Origin: Thiothrix sp.
Lineage (GTDB): Bacteria > Pseudomonadota > Gammaproteobacteria > Thiotrichales > Thiotrichaceae
Assembly: GCA_008015155.1 (NCBI GenBank)
Contig: SSFA01000017.1
Location: 62,001-126,000, forward strand
Direction: 5' to 3'
DNA length: 64,000 nt
Positions within the stretch are counted from its first letter, which is position 1. Every line of letters begins with the position of its first letter. Made by a program: the position numbers and the translations under genes. Of this stretch, positions 39,900-47,858 are shown piece by piece. Under the pieces are notes generated by a model. It ran no database searches, was not told the origin of the DNA, and saw only the letters and a list, made by a program, of their open reading frames with translations.

Positions 39900-39963
39900 G
39901 CGGGGAGTAGATTGTTCAGAGTTGCGGGCTGTCACCGCGTCCGTCGTTGATATAATCGTTAGC
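39900..39963 (-). repeat. Dispersed attC-like half-site repeat, copy D
   Basis: On the minus strand: GCTAACGATTATATCAACGA, then CGGACGCGGTGACAGCCCGC, then GAACAATCTACTCC. It begins with an attC-like YAAC simple site and is the copy closest to copy A at 10603. The returning half only partly pairs. Confidence 0.45.
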
Positions 39964-39975
39964 TTATTCAAACAA

Positions 39976-40854
39976 TTAGTTTAAACTACCAACTAATTTT
40001 TTGAATCTATCGCTGTTAGTTTTTCTTGTAGATAGCTCACTGATCAAAAACTTAAGGCATTCTTGAACTATATTAGCTCTACTTAAGCACTCTTGATCGT
40101 TAAGGTTATGAACTCCTTCACTCAAGATTTTATATAATCTACCTAGTGGGTTAAGACCATCAGGTTTTAAATATTCAGGAAGGGCATTATTTGCTATTTC
40201 TATTTTATTGCTCATGGGAGATTCTTTGCGAAGATTATCAAGTGCTTCTTTTATTTCTTGGCTATTTGCTAAACTACTTGAATCTTCTTGAATCATATCT
40301 AATAGTTTAATTATATTGTTTTCAATGATTCTCCGAAAATAAGCAAAAGCAGCAACGCCATATCCATGAGATAAACATACAACTGCCTTTTCATAATTGT
40401 CTGAGTCATTAGAAAAGAATTTTTTCAGTAATTTATCACGATCTATAGCTTTTCTAGGAAGTTCTCCAAATTTTTGTATTTTAATTGTTTGGTTGTCAAT
40501 TACTTGTTCCACATTACATAAGAGGTATTCTTTTTTACAAGAAACACAAGTAAAGTAGAAATTGGTCGTGCCGCTTGATAACGGTTGAATAGCCATTCCA
40601 GCTCCACTGCCTCTAGGTCTCATATCATGGAATGGACGAATCTGGTCACAAGTCTTACAAAAAGAATCAATCTCATCTATTTGTAGGCTTGTCCGATTTG
40701 TTTTTTTAAATTCTTTCCAAGTATATAGAGGCGTTGTTTCGATAAAATTTTTGATTTCTTTATTACTAAGCTCACTTAATTTATCTAATTTCATGGTATC
40801 TTGAAATTCTTTGCTTTCTAATATTTTCTGAAGATGAATATCGTCTTTTGTCAT
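39976..40854 (-). CDS. Unknown protein with Zn ribbon and helical C-terminal domain
   Basis: 292 residues. Two CxxC pairs, CKTCDQIRPF (about residue 69) and CVSCKKEYLLC (about residue 103), form a likely zinc ribbon. The C-terminal half (HGYGVAAFAYFRRIIENNII ... SEGVHNLNDQE) is helical and resembles DUF4145/HEPN-type domains. No signal peptide or membrane segment. Strongly AT-rich, unlike the box genes. The HEPN resemblance would fit a defence or RNA-related role, but this is a weak inference. Start chosen as the first ATG; no clear ribosome site. Confidence 0.6.
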   Translation of the reverse strand: MTKDDIHLQKILESKEFQDTMKLDKLSELSNKEIKNFIETTPLYTWKEFKKTNRTSLQIDEIDSFCKTCDQIRPFHDMRPRGSGAGMAIQPLSSGTTNFYFTCVSCKKEYLLCNVEQVIDNQTIKIQKFGELPRKAIDRDKLLKKFFSNDSDNYEKAVVCLSHGYGVAAFAYFRRIIENNIIKLLDMIQEDSSSLANSQEIKEALDNLRKESPMSNKIEIANNALPEYLKPDGLNPLGRLYKILSEGVHNLNDQECLSRANIVQECLKFLISELSTRKTNSDRFKKLVGSLN

Positions 40855-40927
40855 GGTTTTAAATCTTATGCCTTATTTGGTATTCCTGTTGGCTGTGCCT
40901 TCTGATTATTTTAACACTAACAGTTTA

Positions 40928-40975
40928 TTAGACGGAATCTTGTTATAACATCTTCACCTAGACTCCGCCTAGTCT
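40928..40975. repeat. Imperfect palindromic element with embedded -10-like sequence, copy 2
   Basis: TTAGACGGAATCTTG, then TTATAACATCTT, then CTAGACTCCGCCTAGTC. It shares spacing and most bases with the element at 9431-9475, including the imperfect inverted arms. It lies between the Zn-ribbon gene and the first Uma2 gene. Confidence 0.5.
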
Positions 40976-41089
40976 GAGATTGGCAAACTAAATCAATTTA
41001 CCATCTCCCACTTATGCTCAATAATCATACGCCACCTCCCCCAGTACCACAAACACCTGTATAGTCTAGCTATCCCTATGGAGGTAACT

Positions 41090-41662
41090 ATGCAAGCCAT
41101 CAAAAGTCAAATAAGTCGTGAAGATTATCTAAAACTTGAAGAAGCTAGCACTGAAAAACACGAGTTCTATCAAGGGCAAGTGTTTGCGATGGCAGGTGGG
41201 ACTTTTCAACATGCACGTATTGGATTAAATGTTACTACAGAACTTGCTGTACGTTTACGTGCTAAACCTTGCCAGCCGATGAATAGTGATATGCGTGTTG
41301 TTACCCCGTCAGGACTCAACACTTATCCTGATGCTTCCGTGTATTGTGGCAAGCCAGAACTGACTGATAATAATAAAACCTTGCTTAATCCGGTATTGAT
41401 TGTTGAGGTTTTGTCACCCAGTACGCGAAGTTATGATCGGGGTGATAAATTTCATCATTACCGTTCTATTCCCAGTTTGCGGGATTATCTGCTGATTGAC
41501 TCAGAAACCGTTTTAGTTGAGCACTACCACCGAATTAATAGCTATGAATGGCATTTGCATGAATATCGCCAATTAGCTGATGTGTTGAGTTTGGATTCGA
41601 TTGGACAGAAATTAACAATTGCAGTATTTTACGAGGGAGTTGAATTGGTGGATGCTAGTTAA
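41090..41662 (+). CDS. Uma2-family (DUF820) nuclease-like protein, copy 1
   Basis: 190 residues from the ATG at 41090, preceded by GGAGGT; an ATG at 41078 overlaps that ribosome site. The restriction-endonuclease-like core has the acidic residues in YPDASVYCGK and VEVLSPSTRSYDRGDKF with Glu and Lys, the usual Uma2 active-site pattern. The family is abundant in cyanobacteria and filamentous bacteria. Function is unknown, though a nuclease fold is agreed. It converges with a second, diverged Uma2 gene and overlaps it by four bases. Confidence 0.85.
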   Translation: MQAIKSQISREDYLKLEEASTEKHEFYQGQVFAMAGGTFQHARIGLNVTTELAVRLRAKPCQPMNSDMRVVTPSGLNTYPDASVYCGKPELTDNNKTLLNPVLIVEVLSPSTRSYDRGDKFHHYRSIPSLRDYLLIDSETVLVEHYHRINSYEWHLHEYRQLADVLSLDSIGQKLTIAVFYEGVELVDAS

Positions 41663-42255
41663 AGCTGAAACGCATGATTTAGGAAAGCTATTCCTATGGC
41701 AAAAGACTCATACAATTCATCAACTGCCACAACCAGACCTACTGATTCCAATGTAAAACGCTGTCCTGCAACAAAATACTCTGCTTGCCATCCGGTACGT
41801 TTACGATAGATTTCCACATGCGCAGTATCTTGTGAACACAAGACATATTCTTGCAAAGAATCTAATAAGCGATAAGCCATTAGCTTCTCATAGCGATCAA
41901 TCCGTGCGGTGCTTTCAGAAAGTACCTCAATAATCAAACAAGGTTGCGTATTGAAATAGCGGTTTTTTTCTTCGGAGCAAGTGACGTGCACATCAGGGTA
42001 ATAAAAATGCTGCTCGTTCGCTGTTTGAATCCCAACTTTCATACCACCTTGATAAGCTCTACAGGCTTTCCCACGCAAATGATTGCGTAATAATGCGAAT
42101 AACTCACCAGCAAGGATATTATGGTCGCGGCTTGCCTTCGCCATTGCATAAACCTGACCATTTACATACTCATACTTCATCGCATCAGCACGATCATTTT
42201 CGCCTAAGAGGTAAGTATCAAGCGGTATGTAAGAACTACTGGGTAAAGCTGACAT
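41659..42255 (-). CDS. Uma2-family (DUF820) nuclease-like protein, copy 2
   Basis: 198 residues. YYPDVHVTCSEE and LIIEVLSESTARIDRYEKLMAY carry the same Asp, Glu and Lys pattern as the neighbour. Overall similarity to the neighbour is low, so the two are not a recent duplication. A convergent pair ending in overlap could give antisense transcripts. Function unknown. Confidence 0.85.
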   Translation of the reverse strand: MSALPSSSYIPLDTYLLGENDRADAMKYEYVNGQVYAMAKASRDHNILAGELFALLRNHLRGKACRAYQGGMKVGIQTANEQHFYYPDVHVTCSEEKNRYFNTQPCLIIEVLSESTARIDRYEKLMAYRLLDSLQEYVLCSQDTAHVEIYRKRTGWQAEYFVAGQRFTLESVGLVVAVDELYESFAIGIAFLNHAFQL

Positions 42256-42359
42256 CTGTTTCTCTCACAGCTTTTAAAAGTAAGTTTAAGCATAGCGTGT
42301 GCAAGTTGAAAAAGGTAGTTAGGTTAAATAGCACTGGCTAAAAGCATAAATTATCAGAT

Positions 42360-42896
42360 CTAAATTTGTTGAGCAGATTCCCTCGTACACCGCATCAACA
42401 ACGCCACCCCATCCGGCGTCATCACTTCCCCCACCGCTTGAAATCCTGCTGCGGTATAACAACGAATCGCCCGAAGATTATTTGGGTTAGGGTCAGTTTG
42501 AATCACCGTCACCGCAGGATGAGCAAAAATTTTAGCAAGAAAAGTGCGAATCATTGCTCGCCCAAGCCCTGCATTTAATTGCTCAGGATTTGCCAAAAAT
42601 TGGTCAATCCCGCGTGCGCCCGGATCGGTTTCCTCTTCCCACCAGCCATCACCTGAACCCATCACCATATAGCATTGAATGAAGCCAATCGGGGCATTTT
42701 GGTAATAGGCAATAAACGCTTGCGTGGCATGTTCTGCCTCAGCTTGCTCTAAATAATCAGCGCGTAATTCTTCAATAGATTCCGCTTCCCCCCACCATTC
42801 GGCAATATGTGGGCGCAATAGCCATTCGTGCAGCATCGCTAAATCAGCTTCGTTGAGTCGGCGAAATTCAAAACCTGTTAAATCATAAACACTCAA
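42360..42896 (-). CDS. GNAT acetyltransferase, AAC(6')-like
   Basis: 178 residues. FEFRRLNEADLAMLHEWLLR, HIAEWWGEA and GIDQFLANPEQLNAGLGRAM match the AAC(6')-Ib-type aminoglycoside acetyltransferases, with the acetyl-CoA loop in NAGLGRAMI. TDPNPNNLRAIRCYTAAGF follows. It may acetylate an aminoglycoside or another amine; chromosomal relatives are not all resistance enzymes. Monocistronic and placed in the box insert. Confidence 0.85.
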   Translation of the reverse strand: MSVYDLTGFEFRRLNEADLAMLHEWLLRPHIAEWWGEAESIEELRADYLEQAEAEHATQAFIAYYQNAPIGFIQCYMVMGSGDGWWEEETDPGARGIDQFLANPEQLNAGLGRAMIRTFLAKIFAHPAVTVIQTDPNPNNLRAIRCYTAAGFQAVGEVMTPDGVALLMRCTRESAQQI

Positions 42897-42917
42897 GGTT
42901 TAACTCTCTATTTTAAG

Positions 42918-43295
42918 CTATTTAAACTCATAACCAGCCTGTTCTAAGACGTGTTTTGCTGTTTCAAGCTTGTCCGTTTTCACCAAAATATAATCGGTAT
43001 CAAAGGTTGAAATCGCGAAAATACTAATCTTGGCTTCGGCTAAAGCTTTAGAAATAGCTGCTAAAATCCCCGTTAAAGCAAAATCCAAAGGGCCTAAAGC
43101 TTTAATACATGACCAAGCAATTTCGGTTTTATCGGAGGCTAAATCAAGTTCTGCGGAGCAGACGATCGATAGCTCTTCATCGCTACGGGTGATGCTATAG
43201 AAGGAGCTACTAAAAACTTGCTCTGGAATCTTAGCGGTAGATGCTAAGCGATGAACAATGAATTGGTTTTCAAGAATAGTCAGTTGAAGTTTCAT
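42918..43295 (-). CDS. ACT-domain (CASTOR-like) protein
   Basis: 125 residues from the ATG at 43295; the frame extends to 43343 but the extra residues do not match the family. MKLQLTILENQFIVHRLAS and the C-terminal GILAAISKALAEAKISIFAISTFDTDYILVK are ACT/CASTOR-type halves that bind amino acids. Stand-alone proteins of this kind may sense amino acids, but the ligand is unknown. It is 21 bases upstream of the acetyltransferase gene on the same strand. Confidence 0.75.
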   Translation of the reverse strand: MKLQLTILENQFIVHRLASTAKIPEQVFSSSFYSITRSDEELSIVCSAELDLASDKTEIAWSCIKALGPLDFALTGILAAISKALAEAKISIFAISTFDTDYILVKTDKLETAKHVLEQAGYEFK

Positions 43296-43437
43296 AAGCA
43301 ATGAGTGCCTGCTGCAATGAATCGAGTTTAGATAATAGCGCAATCAGCCTTAGAGCCAAGTCGTTTTCCTAACCTTGCAGTTTGTCTGCTACCGCATTCC
43401 ATGCTAAATCTATTTTTTTAGTTTTAGGAAAACCACT

Positions 43438-44124
43438 GTGCTAAGTGCGCATCATCTTCATTATGCTTACCCTGAGGCGGGTCAGCTGCATACCGTGCTC
43501 AATGATGTGAGCTTGGAGTTAAGCACTGGCGAGCATGTTGCTTTAGTGGGGAGCAGTGGCTCCGGTAAATCGACTCTATTAAATCTCTTGGGCGGCATTG
43601 ATCAGCCAGCCTCAGGGCAGATTTTCTTAAATGGCCAAGAGTTTACTGCGCTCAAAGAGCCTAGTTTAACTTTATTCCGGCGGCAGCACATTGGCTTTAT
43701 TTATCAGCAGTTTAATCTCATTCCGACTTTAACGGTGGCGGAAAATATTTTGCTGCCTCTGAGCTTGTTAAAACTAACGCCGCCAGCACAACAGGAGCGT
43801 TTAAGCTATTGGCTGGAGTCGATTCAATTGCCAAGCCGTGCAAATGCGTTTCCTGATCAGCTTTCAGGGGGAGAACAGCAGCGGGTCGCCATTGCGCGGG
43901 CGTTAATTCATCAACCCGCTTTAGTCTTAGCCGATGAGCCTACCGGTAATTTAGATGCAAAAACGGGGCAGCTGATTTTGGATTTATTATTCAATCTTGC
44001 TGAGCAAGCCCAACAAACCTTATTAGTGGTGACGCATAGTAAAGCGGTCGCAGAACGGGCCGAACGCATTTTGGTCTTGCAAGATGGTGTGTTGCAAACT
44101 GATTCCTCTTCCTTAGCTTGGTGA
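43438..44124 (+). CDS. ABC exporter ATPase, LolD/MacB-like
   Basis: 228 residues from a GTG start. Walker A GSSGSGKSTLLNLLGGID, signature LSGGEQQRVAIARAL, Walker B LVLADEPTGNLD, switch VVTHSKAVAERAE. It powers a FtsX-like permease encoded by the next gene, overlapping it by seven bases. Together with a CrtC/AttH lipoprotein it forms an AttEFGH-type set. Confidence 0.88.
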   Translation: MLSAHHLHYAYPEAGQLHTVLNDVSLELSTGEHVALVGSSGSGKSTLLNLLGGIDQPASGQIFLNGQEFTALKEPSLTLFRRQHIGFIYQQFNLIPTLTVAENILLPLSLLKLTPPAQQERLSYWLESIQLPSRANAFPDQLSGGEQQRVAIARALIHQPALVLADEPTGNLDAKTGQLILDLLFNLAEQAQQTLLVVTHSKAVAERAERILVLQDGVLQTDSSSLAW

Positions 44125-46619
44125 GCTTGATGCCGAATTTATTATTGCGTTCCAGTTGGCGTTTTTTCACGCGGCATCCTTGGCAATTATGGCTGACTTT
44201 ATTGAGTATCGCTTTGGGCACGGCCGTAATGATTGCAGTCGATTTGGCTAATCATAGTGCTGCGCAATCCTTTAAGCAGTCGGTGAATACTTTATCTAGC
44301 CCCATGACGCATGAAATCAAAGCGCTACATGGGCAGATTCCGGATGAGTTCTACCGACAGCTACGAGTGGATTGGGGCTATCGAACTAGCCTGCCTGAAG
44401 TGGAGGTGTCGGTCACTTTGGATGGCTTACATTATAGCCTACTAGGCTTAGACCCTTTTGTCAGCAGTTTGCCCACTAGCAGTTTAGGGAACTTAGATGC
44501 AGGGGTACTCACACGCTTACTCACAGAAAATAATACCGTCATTGCAGCGCGTGAATCAGGCTTGAAAGTCGGGCAAATGATTCAAGCCGCTGAGCGTGAA
44601 TTTAAAGTACTAGCTTTAGTTGATCTACCGCGTAGCGATTTACTGCTAGCCGATATTGCAACTGTGCAAAGCAAGGCGTCGGGCTTAACGCGGATTCAAC
44701 TCAAACTCACTGAAGCGGAAGCGCAAACTTTACAAGCGCGCTTACCCCCTGAATTAAAGCTCGAGTCCTTTGCTAATCAACAAGCAGTTTTTGGGCAAAT
44801 GACCGGCGCGTTTAGCACCAATCTATTAGCCATGAGTTTGCTAGCGATGCTGGTCGGTGCATTTTTGGTTTATAACACCATGACTTTTTCAGTCTTGCAG
44901 CGCCGTGCTAGTTTTGCGGTCGCCCGAATGCTCGGAGTAACTGCAGGGCAATTATTTCGGAATTTGCTGTTTGAAGCGTGCACCTTAGGTTTAATCGGTA
45001 GTGTTTTAGGCGTGCTCTTAGGCAGCTTATTAGGTCAAGGCTTATTGGTCTTAGTCACTCAAACGATTAGCGATTTATATGTCAAGGTGACGCCCACTGA
45101 GCTACTGATTACTCCGGCTATTGCCTTAAAAGCAGTGGCGATTACTTTAGCTGCGGTGTTACTGGCAACCTTGGCTCCTGCGATTGAAGCTGCCAAAGTT
45201 GCACCCATCCAAGTACAACGCCGCTCCAGCTTAGAACAAGGTAATCAAACTTTAAGTGTTAAGTTGCTACTCGCCGGTGTAGTGCTGATGCTAGGGAGTG
45301 CGCTCTTGATTAGCAGTTCAGGTAAGCAGTTAGTTTTGGGCTTTGTGGGTTTATTCATGCTGATTCTTGGCTATAGCCTGCTGATTCCTTGGGTGCTACG
45401 CAAGCTATTAAAGCTCTTTCAGCGCCTCAGTACGTACTGGTCAGGAGCATCACTCCTAAGTTCTATGGCCTTACGTAATTTAGAAGCGAGTTTAAGTCGC
45501 ACTAGTTTAGCGATTATTGCCCTGACCGTAGCGGTTTCCGCCACGATTGGCGTGAGTATTATGATTGGCTCTTTCCGTTCGAGTGTAGCCGATTGGTTAA
45601 GTATGACTTTACCTAGCGATTTATATGTTTCTGCCCTGAGTGCAGACGGCTCGCATGTTGAAGGTGTGTTAAATCCTAATTGGTTAAAGCGGGTAAAAAC
45701 TTTAACTGAATTAGATAGTTACAGCACCGGATTATCAACCCGCTTGACCGTTGAAGGCATGCCTTTACCCACTTTAGTCTTACAACCTGGAGCACATAGC
45801 GCAGGTGGTTTTGAGTTTCTGCAAAATACACCTAGCGATGCTTGGCAGGAGTTTGAGAAGAATGCTGGCGTCTTGGTTTCAGAACCGTTTGCTTATCATT
45901 ATCAACGTAGTGCAGGTGAGAGCTTGCAGCTAAATACCCCAAGCGCGGGGCTGATTAGTGTACCGATTCTGGGGGTGTTTCGAGATTACAGCGCTACCCA
46001 AGGTATGCTGGTTTTGCCACGTGGTTTATACGAGCGCTATTGGAGTGATCGTAACTTCTCTTCAATTGGACTGACCTTAAAATCAGGTAATCAAGCCACC
46101 ATAGTAAAGCAGCAATTACAAACTTGGGCTAAAGATTTGCAGACTCCTGAGCAAGCTTTAGTAGTGCGTTCCAATACTGAAATTCGTGAAAATTCCTTGC
46201 AAGTTTTTGACCGCACCTTTGCCATTACGCAGGTCTTGCGAGTTTTAGTGCTGATCGTCGCCTTTGTAGGTGTGTTTAGTGCGTTAATGGCTCTATTCCT
46301 AGAAAAAGGCCGTGAGTTTGCCATCTTGCGTGCGACCGGATTTACTCCTAAGCAAGTACAGCTGCTAGTCTTAAGCCAAGCGGCAGCCTTGGGCTTGCTG
46401 GCAGGTTTATTGGCTTTGCCTTTGGGTTGGTTCATGTCAGTAGTGCTGATTGATATTATCAACCAGCGCTCGTTTGGCTGGACGATGCATACCTATTTCT
46501 TCGCTAGCATTCCCTTACAAGCCTTACTGTTAGCGGTAGTAGCTGCTCTGTTAGCCAGCCTTTACCCTGTGCGGCGAATGGCACAATTGTCGATTCGTGA
46601 GGGCTTATATGGCCGCTAG
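44118..46619 (+). CDS. FtsX-like ABC permease
   Basis: 833 residues. Two repeats, each with a periplasmic region and three or four membrane segments, and FtsX signatures (FSVLQRRASFAVARMLGVTAGQ; EKGREFAILRATGFTPKQV). This single-chain doubled permease resembles AttFG or LolCE fusions that move lipids or lipopeptides across or out of the inner membrane. It is translationally coupled to the ATPase, and its stop overlaps the next gene. Confidence 0.88.
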   Translation: MVSLMPNLLLRSSWRFFTRHPWQLWLTLLSIALGTAVMIAVDLANHSAAQSFKQSVNTLSSPMTHEIKALHGQIPDEFYRQLRVDWGYRTSLPEVEVSVTLDGLHYSLLGLDPFVSSLPTSSLGNLDAGVLTRLLTENNTVIAARESGLKVGQMIQAAEREFKVLALVDLPRSDLLLADIATVQSKASGLTRIQLKLTEAEAQTLQARLPPELKLESFANQQAVFGQMTGAFSTNLLAMSLLAMLVGAFLVYNTMTFSVLQRRASFAVARMLGVTAGQLFRNLLFEACTLGLIGSVLGVLLGSLLGQGLLVLVTQTISDLYVKVTPTELLITPAIALKAVAITLAAVLLATLAPAIEAAKVAPIQVQRRSSLEQGNQTLSVKLLLAGVVLMLGSALLISSSGKQLVLGFVGLFMLILGYSLLIPWVLRKLLKLFQRLSTYWSGASLLSSMALRNLEASLSRTSLAIIALTVAVSATIGVSIMIGSFRSSVADWLSMTLPSDLYVSALSADGSHVEGVLNPNWLKRVKTLTELDSYSTGLSTRLTVEGMPLPTLVLQPGAHSAGGFEFLQNTPSDAWQEFEKNAGVLVSEPFAYHYQRSAGESLQLNTPSAGLISVPILGVFRDYSATQGMLVLPRGLYERYWSDRNFSSIGLTLKSGNQATIVKQQLQTWAKDLQTPEQALVVRSNTEIRENSLQVFDRTFAITQVLRVLVLIVAFVGVFSALMALFLEKGREFAILRATGFTPKQVQLLVLSQAAALGLLAGLLALPLGWFMSVVLIDIINQRSFGWTMHTYFFASIPLQALLLAVVAALLASLYPVRRMAQLSIREGLYGR

Positions 46620-47721
46620 ACTCCTGCTCATCTGTTGCCTTTTGATGCTCAGTGCTTGCGACCAACGCCCTGCATCTGAAGGAATTAATCTAAATTCTGC
46701 TTTAGGCGGGGTTCCAGCTGCTGGTTTTGCACGTGCAGTCGAGCCACGTGCATTTATCTTTCCACAAGATCATGCGGCTCATCCTGAGTTCCGTAATGAG
46801 TGGTGGTATGTGACGGGGAATGTGCAAACTCAATCGGGTCGACGCTTTGCTTATCAAGTGACTTTCTTTCGCATTGCCCTTAGTCCTCAAGTGCCAACTA
46901 ACACATCTGTTTGGGCGACGAATCAAGTCTGGATGGCACATATTGCTTTAAGTGATATAGATGGCAATGAGCATGTTTATGATCAGCGTTTTGCCCGAGG
47001 TGCAGCCGGTTTAGCAGGGCAGAATATGCAGCCCTTTAAAGTTTGGTTAGAGGATTGGCAAATTCTTGGCCAAGCCAATGGCGAGTTTCCGTGGGTGGTG
47101 CAGGTCACGAATCCTGATTTTAGCCTTAAGTTAAATTTGCAACCTGAGAAGCCTGTGGTGCTGCAAGGTGATCAAGGTTTAAGTCAAAAAAGTAGCGAAG
47201 CAGGTAATGCCTCTTACTATTACTCTTTGACGCGCTTAGCAACGACTGGGGTGATTCATTATCAAGATCAAGATTTTCAAGTGAGTGGCTTGTCATGGTT
47301 AGATCGTGAATGGAGCACTAGTGTGCTGGGTAAAGATCAAGTCGGTTGGGATTGGTTCTCGCTGCAAATGGATGATGGTCACGAGCTCATGTTCTATCAA
47401 TTGCGAAAGCTTTCTGGCGAAGCCGATCAAGTGCATAGTCAAGGTAAATGGATTAAGCCTGATGCGAGCACAGTGAATTTAAGTCTACAGGATGTAAAGC
47501 TGAAACCTCTGCAATACTGGCAAGCCGCTAGTGGAGCGAAATACCCGATTGCTTGGGGGCTTGAGTATCCTGCTGTTAAAGGCCATTGGCGAATTGAAGC
47601 AGTCTTAGAGGATCAATTAATGCAAACCAGTGTGTTGTATTGGGAGGGTGCTGTGCGGGTCATTGATCTAGCGACCCATAAACGGGTAGGACAGGGTTAT
47701 TTGGAGTTGTCTGGGTATTAA
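46609..47721 (+). CDS. CrtC/AttH lipocalin-like lipoprotein
   Basis: 370 residues from ATG 46609; a GTG at 46597 is an alternative. A signal peptide ends in the lipobox LMLSAC. The sequence FPQDHAAHPEFRNEWWYVTGN and, later, VSGLSWLDREWSTSVLGKDQ are the two lipocalin-like halves of the CrtC/AttH family. Members beside FtsX-type ABC exporters act in lipid or signal export; the carotenoid hydratase activity is limited to a branch. It overlaps the permease gene by eleven bases. Confidence 0.88.
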   Translation: MAARLLLICCLLMLSACDQRPASEGINLNSALGGVPAAGFARAVEPRAFIFPQDHAAHPEFRNEWWYVTGNVQTQSGRRFAYQVTFFRIALSPQVPTNTSVWATNQVWMAHIALSDIDGNEHVYDQRFARGAAGLAGQNMQPFKVWLEDWQILGQANGEFPWVVQVTNPDFSLKLNLQPEKPVVLQGDQGLSQKSSEAGNASYYYSLTRLATTGVIHYQDQDFQVSGLSWLDREWSTSVLGKDQVGWDWFSLQMDDGHELMFYQLRKLSGEADQVHSQGKWIKPDASTVNLSLQDVKLKPLQYWQAASGAKYPIAWGLEYPAVKGHWRIEAVLEDQLMQTSVLYWEGAVRVIDLATHKRVGQGYLELSGY

Positions 47722-47786
47722 CTTGTTCAGTTGCAACGAATGCTTTTCTGTAAACACGCCTTAAGAAATATAATGCATTAAATTGC

Positions 47787-47821
47787 TTGAATGCTAATTC
47801 TAATTTATGCATAATAATGCA
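47787..47821 (+). promoter_or_regulatory. boxA promoter with overlapping TGCA-N6-TGCA operator
   Basis: -35 TTGAAT (47787-47792), 17-base spacer, -10 CATAAT (47810-47815). The site TGCA-TAATAA-TGCA (47808-47821) covers the -10 box. Another TGCA is at 47774-47777. This fixes the boxA start downstream, at the GTG at 47859. Confidence 0.7.
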
Positions 47822-47858
47822 TAAATTCAATCATCAGCCACACGTCGGAGGAGCCATT

